NCBI RefSeq assembly: GCF_014207985.1
Contig: NZ_JACHMI010000001.1
Coordinates: forward strand, 7,237,001-7,301,000
Reading direction: 5' to 3'
DNA: 64,000 nucleotides
Origin: Nonomuraea rubra
GTDB lineage: Bacteria; Actinomycetota; Actinomycetes; Streptosporangiales; Streptosporangiaceae
Below are positions 60,345 through 64,000 of the stretch, piece after piece. The first letter of the stretch is position 1; the number at the start of each line of letters is the position of its first letter. A program made the position numbers and the translations under genes. The notes beneath the pieces are model-generated. The model did no database searches and was not told the origin of the DNA. It saw only the letters and a list, made by a program, of their open reading frames with translations.

Positions 60345-63340
60345 GCGTAGACGCCGAACTCCCAGAGCGAGTAGCCGTAGGCGGTGCCGCGCTGGGTGAG
60401 GTTCAGCCGGACGTAGCGGGCGGAGGTGTTCACGGCGATCTCGTCGAAGCCGCCGTCACCGGTGGTGGTGGTGGTGAACACGGGTGTCCAGTCCGTGCCG
60501 TTCAGCGAGGTCTGCACCTGGTACGCCCTGGCGTACGCGGCCTCCCATCCGAGCTGCACGTGCTTGATCGCGGTGACCTGGCCGAGATCCACCCGCAGCC
60601 ACTGCGGATCGGACCACTCGCTGGCCCAGCGGGACTCGTAGCTGCCGTCGGTGGCCCGGTCGGGGGTGAACGGGCCGCCGTCGCCGGTCGCCTGATGGGT
60701 GGAGGCGGTGGCCGGCTTGCCGCGCGCCACGTTCGTGCCCGCGACGACCGGCGGCACCACGCGGAACGAGCGCTGCTCGATGCCGACGTTGCCGTGGCCG
60801 TCGTAGGCGTAGACGTACACCTTCCACACGCCCAGCCGCTGCGGCGCCGTCGCCGTGAACGTGCCCGGCCCCGTCTGGGTGAAGGTGACGTGCGACAGGC
60901 CGCGGTTGCCGGTGATGTGCTTGTCGCTGTACATCAGGTTGTAGCGGACCAGGTCGCCGTCCCTGTCGGTGGCGGCCACCGCCACGCCGAACGCCGAGCC
61001 CGCCGGGACGGCGGTGCGCGAGTCCACCGTCATGGAGGTGATCTCCGGGGGCGTGTTCGGGGAGTCCTGCCCGGTGTACGCCTTCCTCAGCGCGTGGTAG
61101 CCGTGCCGCCGCCAGCCTCCCGGCGTGGTGTTGAGCCAGACGCCGCCGAAGTCGTTCTCCAGCCCGTAGTGGAACTCGGTGGCGCCGAGCGCCACGCCCG
61201 CGTGGCCGCGCACGGCGTTCCAGCTCGCGGTGTACATGTCCCGCTTGGCCAGGTCGCCCGGCTCGTCGGGGACGCCGTTGACGTCGCCGGGCACCTCCCA
61301 CTCGCCGTCCGGGCCGGCCTCGGTGACGATGTACGGCCTGGTGTAGCCGCCCTTGATCCAGTCGTCCTTGACGGTGCCGATGGCGCCGTAGGAGTTGACG
61401 GCGAGCAGGTCGAGCGCCGGGGAGTGGGCCCGGTAGTAGGTCCAGGCGTGGGTGTAGGCGTCGGTGGAGGTGACCGGGTGGTTCGGATCGGCGGCGTGGA
61501 TCGCCCGCGCCACCTCGTCGACGAACCTCGCGTACGCCACCCGCCGCTGCTCCACCACGTCGGCGGGCAGGCCGTGGTCCTGCATGGTGAGGATGACCTC
61601 GTTGCCGACGTCCCACATGAGCACGCCCTGCCGGTTCTTCAGCGCGTTGACGCGGGCCACGATCTCGTTCTTCACGCTCGTCTTGTACGCGGTGTCGTTG
61701 ACGTAGTCCGCGCCCTGGTTGAGCCAGTGGCCCACGATGACCTTGATGCCGTGCCTGGCGGCGGTGTCGAGCAGGGCCGGCGTGTGCGTGTCGTCCACGC
61801 CCCAGATGCGGATGGTGTTGACGCCCATGGAAGCCAGGTCCCGCATGTAGCCGTCGGCCGCGTTCTGCGGCGGCCCGTACGTCAGGCCCTTGACCTCGAA
61901 CGGCGCGCCGTTCACCTCCAGCCGCCAGGCGCCCTGCGTGCCGGCCACGCGCACGACGCTCGGCCCGGCGGGGACGGGCGGGTCGGTCATGGCGGCGGGG
62001 ACGGCACCCGCCTGCCGGGAGACCTTCACCCAGTCGACGCTGAGCACGCCGCCCGACGTGGTGCCGGGGACGGGGGTGGTGAGCCCGGCGACGGCGTCCG
62101 GCAGCGAGCCGCCGATGGCCAGGTCGAGCCGGAGGTAGAAGCCGTGGTGCACGGCGGCCTTCCAGGCGGCCACGCCGACCTGGCTCTCGCGCACCACCCA
62201 GGTCTGCCTGCCGTCGAGGTAGAAGCGGATCTCCTCGTCGGTCCTGGTGCGGTCGATGATCTGCGTGTACTCGTGGTAGCCGCTCTGGCAGCCGGCGCAG
62301 GTGGCCAGGCCGCTGCCGCGGCCGTCGTACTCGTTGCACACCCCGCCGGGGGCGGTGCCGCAGTGCAGGGTGGCGGAGTACTGGTCGCGGCCGTTGACGG
62401 CGGTCATGATGTCGGTCTCGCCGACGCCAGGCCAGTTGGTGTGGTCGCCGCGGTAGGCGGCGCCGGTGGCGCGGAAGCCGGGCCAGTAGCCGAGCGGGTT
62501 CGCCACGCCGGGCTGCCTGAGACGGGCGCTGAACCTGAGCAGCTCGCCCGGCCGCGGCTCGAAGTCGGTGCGCTGGGTCTCGACGCGGGCGGAGGTCCAG
62601 TTGCCGGCGCCGTCCTTGATGGCCTTGATCGTGAGGTGGCCGGCGCCGTCCAGGGAGAGGTTGGCGGGGTCGGCGGTCATGGTCTCGACCTCGCCGGTGC
62701 CCCAGTTCGCCGGGCCGCCCGGGTAGGAGGTGCCGGTGCGCGGGATCCAGTTCGCGGATGACGGGGAGGTGCCCGCGGGGCCGGTGAAGTCGTCGGACCA
62801 CACGTCCGTCCAGGAGTCGCCGGCTGGGCCGTACACCTGGAACTCCCAGAGGGAGTAGCCGTAGCCGGTGGCCCGGGCGGTGCCGTACATGCGGACGTAG
62901 CGGCCGGTCGCGGTGAGGTCGATGGTCTGGGTGCCGCCGGTGCCGGTGGTGGTGGCGTAGGCGTCGGTCCAGGTGGTGGCGTCGGCCGAGGTCTGGATCC
63001 TGAAGGCGGTGGCGTAGGCGGCCTCCCAGTCGAGCACCACGCGGGAGATCCGCGCGGGAGCGCCGAGGTCGACCTGGAGCCACTGCGGGTCGCTGAACGA
63101 GCTGGACCAGCGGGTGCCGGTGCGGTCGCCGTCCACGGCCGCCGCCGCGCTCCACGCGGCGCCCTCCGAGGACGAGGCCGTCGCCGGCCTGCCCTGCGAG
63201 AGCAGGGTGTCCGCCGCCAGGGCCTCGGTGTGTTGTGCTTGAGCGGGGGCGGCGGGTGTCAGGCAGGACAGGAGCAGGCCCGCCAGCGCGGCGACGACCG
63301 TGCCCCTCCTGAACCGGCCCGGGCTGCGAGTTGGATGCAC
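60341..63340 (-). CDS. Secreted multimodular enzyme: F5/8 - GH16-like - GH2/GH5-type barrel - Ig-like - F5/8
   Basis: Encodes 999 residues. GTG 63340 is chosen because TAGGAGAGG precedes it; a TTG 27 bases earlier is also open. Signal peptide (about 1-36); F5/8-type carbohydrate-binding module (about 45-170); GH16-like beta-sandwich (about 177-440); a TIM-barrel glycosidase (about 462-725) with Glu near 582 in WDVGNEVIL and Glu near 673 in IVTEAGPDGEW as acid/base and nucleophile; Ig-like domain (763-863); second F5/8 module (868-999). In the GH16 part the catalytic ExDxxE reads ETDIMT, so the second Glu is Thr. It acts on extracellular beta-glucans or similar polymers; the exact substrate is unknown. 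Confidence 0.85.
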   Translation of the reverse strand: MHPTRSPGRFRRGTVVAALAGLLLSCLTPAAPAQAQHTEALAADTLLSQGRPATASSSEGAAWSAAAAVDGDRTGTRWSSSFSDPQWLQVDLGAPARISRVVLDWEAAYATAFRIQTSADATTWTDAYATTTGTGGTQTIDLTATGRYVRMYGTARATGYGYSLWEFQVYGPAGDSWTDVWSDDFTGPAGTSPSSANWIPRTGTSYPGGPANWGTGEVETMTADPANLSLDGAGHLTIKAIKDGAGNWTSARVETQRTDFEPRPGELLRFSARLRQPGVANPLGYWPGFRATGAAYRGDHTNWPGVGETDIMTAVNGRDQYSATLHCGTAPGGVCNEYDGRGSGLATCAGCQSGYHEYTQIIDRTRTDEEIRFYLDGRQTWVVRESQVGVAAWKAAVHHGFYLRLDLAIGGSLPDAVAGLTTPVPGTTSGGVLSVDWVKVSRQAGAVPAAMTDPPVPAGPSVVRVAGTQGAWRLEVNGAPFEVKGLTYGPPQNAADGYMRDLASMGVNTIRIWGVDDTHTPALLDTAARHGIKVIVGHWLNQGADYVNDTAYKTSVKNEIVARVNALKNRQGVLMWDVGNEVILTMQDHGLPADVVEQRRVAYARFVDEVARAIHAADPNHPVTSTDAYTHAWTYYRAHSPALDLLAVNSYGAIGTVKDDWIKGGYTRPYIVTEAGPDGEWEVPGDVNGVPDEPGDLAKRDMYTASWNAVRGHAGVALGATEFHYGLENDFGGVWLNTTPGGWRRHGYHALRKAYTGQDSPNTPPEITSMTVDSRTAVPAGSAFGVAVAATDRDGDLVRYNLMYSDKHITGNRGLSHVTFTQTGPGTFTATAPQRLGVWKVYVYAYDGHGNVGIEQRSFRVVPPVVAGTNVARGKPATASTHQATGDGGPFTPDRATDGSYESRWASEWSDPQWLRVDLGQVTAIKHVQLGWEAAYARAYQVQTSLNGTDWTPVFTTTTTGDGGFDEIAVNTSARYVRLNLTQRGTAYGYSLWEFGVYA

Positions 63341-63374
63341 GACCTCTCCTAGGTACGGGTGCCGCAACGATCAG

Positions 63375-63388
63375 GGAGAGCGCTCTCC
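63375..63388. promoter_or_regulatory. LacI-type operator upstream of the multimodular enzyme
   Basis: GGAGAGCGCTCTCC is a perfect 14-bp palindrome lying downstream of a likely promoter on the minus strand (TTGACG about 45 bp upstream). The identical 14-mer lies at 63522-63535 before the divergent gene. Confidence 0.75.
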
Positions 63389-63490
63389 GACCCCTGAGGT
63401 TCCTCCAGCCGGGCAAGCGCGTCAAGGCCCATCTCTTCACTCGTCCGAAACCCGCTGCTCATGACCGGGAAACAGTTTCGTCCCGCCCCC

Positions 63491-63536
63491 TTGACAGCCG
63501 CTCGGCGGACGGGTCAACCTCGGAGAGCGCTCTCCG
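63491..63536 (+). promoter_or_regulatory. Promoter and LacI-type operator of the right-end secreted enzyme
   Basis: TTGACA (63491-63496), 18 bp, CAACCT (63515-63520), then the perfect 16-bp palindrome CGGAGAGCGCTCTCCG (63521-63536) at the expected transcription start. The divergent gene has the same order of elements, so one repressor likely controls both. Confidence 0.75.
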
Positions 63537-63565
63537 ATCGTTTCCCCCGTCGAAGGAGAGATCCC

Positions 63566-64000
63566 ATGCACCCGTCCAGAAGCCCCGGCAGGCTGCCCTT
63601 GTGGCCGGTCGCCACCGCGCTGGCCGCCGTCTTCGCGGCCTGCGTCGCGGCCGTCTCCCCCGCGTTCGCGGCCGACGCCCTGATCTCCGAGGGGCGTCCC
63701 GCGACGGCCTCCTCCGTCGAGGGCGCGGGCCACAGCGCGGGCGCCGCCTTCGACGGCACCCGTACCACGCGCTGGTCCAGCGCCGCCGCCGACCCGCAGT
63801 GGCTCCAGGTCAACCTCGGCGCTCCCGCGCAGATCTCCCGCGTCGTCCTGGAGTGGGAGGCCGCGTACGGCAGGTCCTTCAAGATCCAGACCTCGGGCGA
63901 CGCCACGACCTGGACCGACGCGTACGCCACCACGACCGGCACCGGCGGCGTCCAGAGCCTCGACGTGCGCGCGTCCGGCCGCTACGTCCGCCTCTACGGC
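63566..64000 (+). CDS. Secreted protein with N-terminal F5/8 carbohydrate-binding module (partial)
   Basis: The frame is open from ATG 63566, preceded by GAAGGAGAG, to the end of the window (145 codons). A signal peptide (about 1-35, AFAA) leads into an F5/8-type module: LISEGRPATASSVEG, TTRWSSAAADPQWLQVNLGA and SGRYVRLYG. The module is closely similar to the N-terminal module of the divergent enzyme at 60341-63340, including the spacing of Trp residues, so the two modules share recent ancestry. The catalytic part lies beyond the window; another glycoside hydrolase is expected. Confidence 0.85.
   Translation, partial: MHPSRSPGRLPLWPVATALAAVFAACVAAVSPAFAADALISEGRPATASSVEGAGHSAGAAFDGTRTTRWSSAAADPQWLQVNLGAPAQISRVVLEWEAAYGRSFKIQTSGDATTWTDAYATTTGTGGVQSLDVRASGRYVRLYG

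Noticed and set aside
60456..63440. Second long minus-strand frame inside the multimodular enzyme gene
   Set aside because: Frame-shifted shadow of the real gene, very Arg-rich, no signal peptide or domain.
1..64000. tRNA or rRNA genes, and intact insertion sequences
   Set aside because: No tRNA cloverleaf ending or rRNA stretch was recognised, and the transposase pieces found lack full domains and terminal repeats. A tRNAscan or ISfinder search could still reveal something missed by eye.

Overview
The window is very GC-rich, with strong G/C preference at third codon positions, frequent GTG and TTG starts, ATGA/GTGA stop-start overlaps and several probable leaderless genes. Two AfsR/SARP regulators, paired ClpP genes, many TetR-type regulators and secreted multi-module glycoside hydrolases point to a filamentous actinomycete, most like the Streptosporangiales (for example Nonomuraea). 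That placement is an inference from gene content; no rRNA or tRNA gene was found.

Layout: 1-3.6 kb holds the end of a secreted phosphoesterase-like gene, a MATE exporter with a TetR regulator, and an NAD-dependent epimerase behind a 36-bp palindrome. 4-6.1 kb is an RsgA-type GTPase plus a methyltransferase, preceded by a 22-codon leader peptide. 6.2-7 kb is a decayed MerR/heavy-metal locus. 7.5-9.9 kb holds two small secreted proteins and a GH5 cellulase-like enzyme with a ricin-type lectin domain. 10.1-14.6 kb is the most striking locus: a Trypco1-like small protein overlapping a 1387-residue trypsin-like protease/STAND NTPase/double WD40-propeller protein, a probable biological-conflict (immunity) system. 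14.7-22.5 kb carries a membrane protein, an orphan site-2 protease, a TetR-controlled flavin monooxygenase, an SDR/TetR pair and an AraC/aldo-keto reductase pair.

22.7-31.8 kb is gene debris (MarR, IS630-type transposase, flavoprotein, histidine kinase and methyltransferase remnants) around an intact alpha/beta hydrolase, the methionine genes metX-metY-CoA-binding protein, and a secreted repeat protein. 31.8-40.4 kb has a large SARP regulator, a truncated XRE regulator and integrase scar, an SDR, and a deletion junction that truncates both an M56 peptidase and an MFS transporter. 40.7-42.4 kb is a secreted pectate lyase under a textbook repressible promoter. 42.8-57.3 kb is mostly intact: a clpP pair, a leaderless two-component system, a DUF2268 protease, a MoxR-DUF58-VWA operon continuing into two RNA methyltransferase-like genes, a GDPD phosphodiesterase, a UMF1-type transporter, an HxlR-controlled pair and small membrane proteins. 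57.5-64 kb has a second SARP regulator and two divergent secreted enzymes with F5/8-type carbohydrate-binding modules.

A unifying theme is polysaccharide use: the GH5 enzyme, pectate lyase and the two right-end enzymes all carry LacI-type palindromes centred on AGCGCT at their promoters (GGAAAGCGCTTTCC or GGAGAGCGCTCTCC). A second theme is decay: more than ten truncated or frameshifted genes lie between intact operons, as expected for an accessory chromosome arm.
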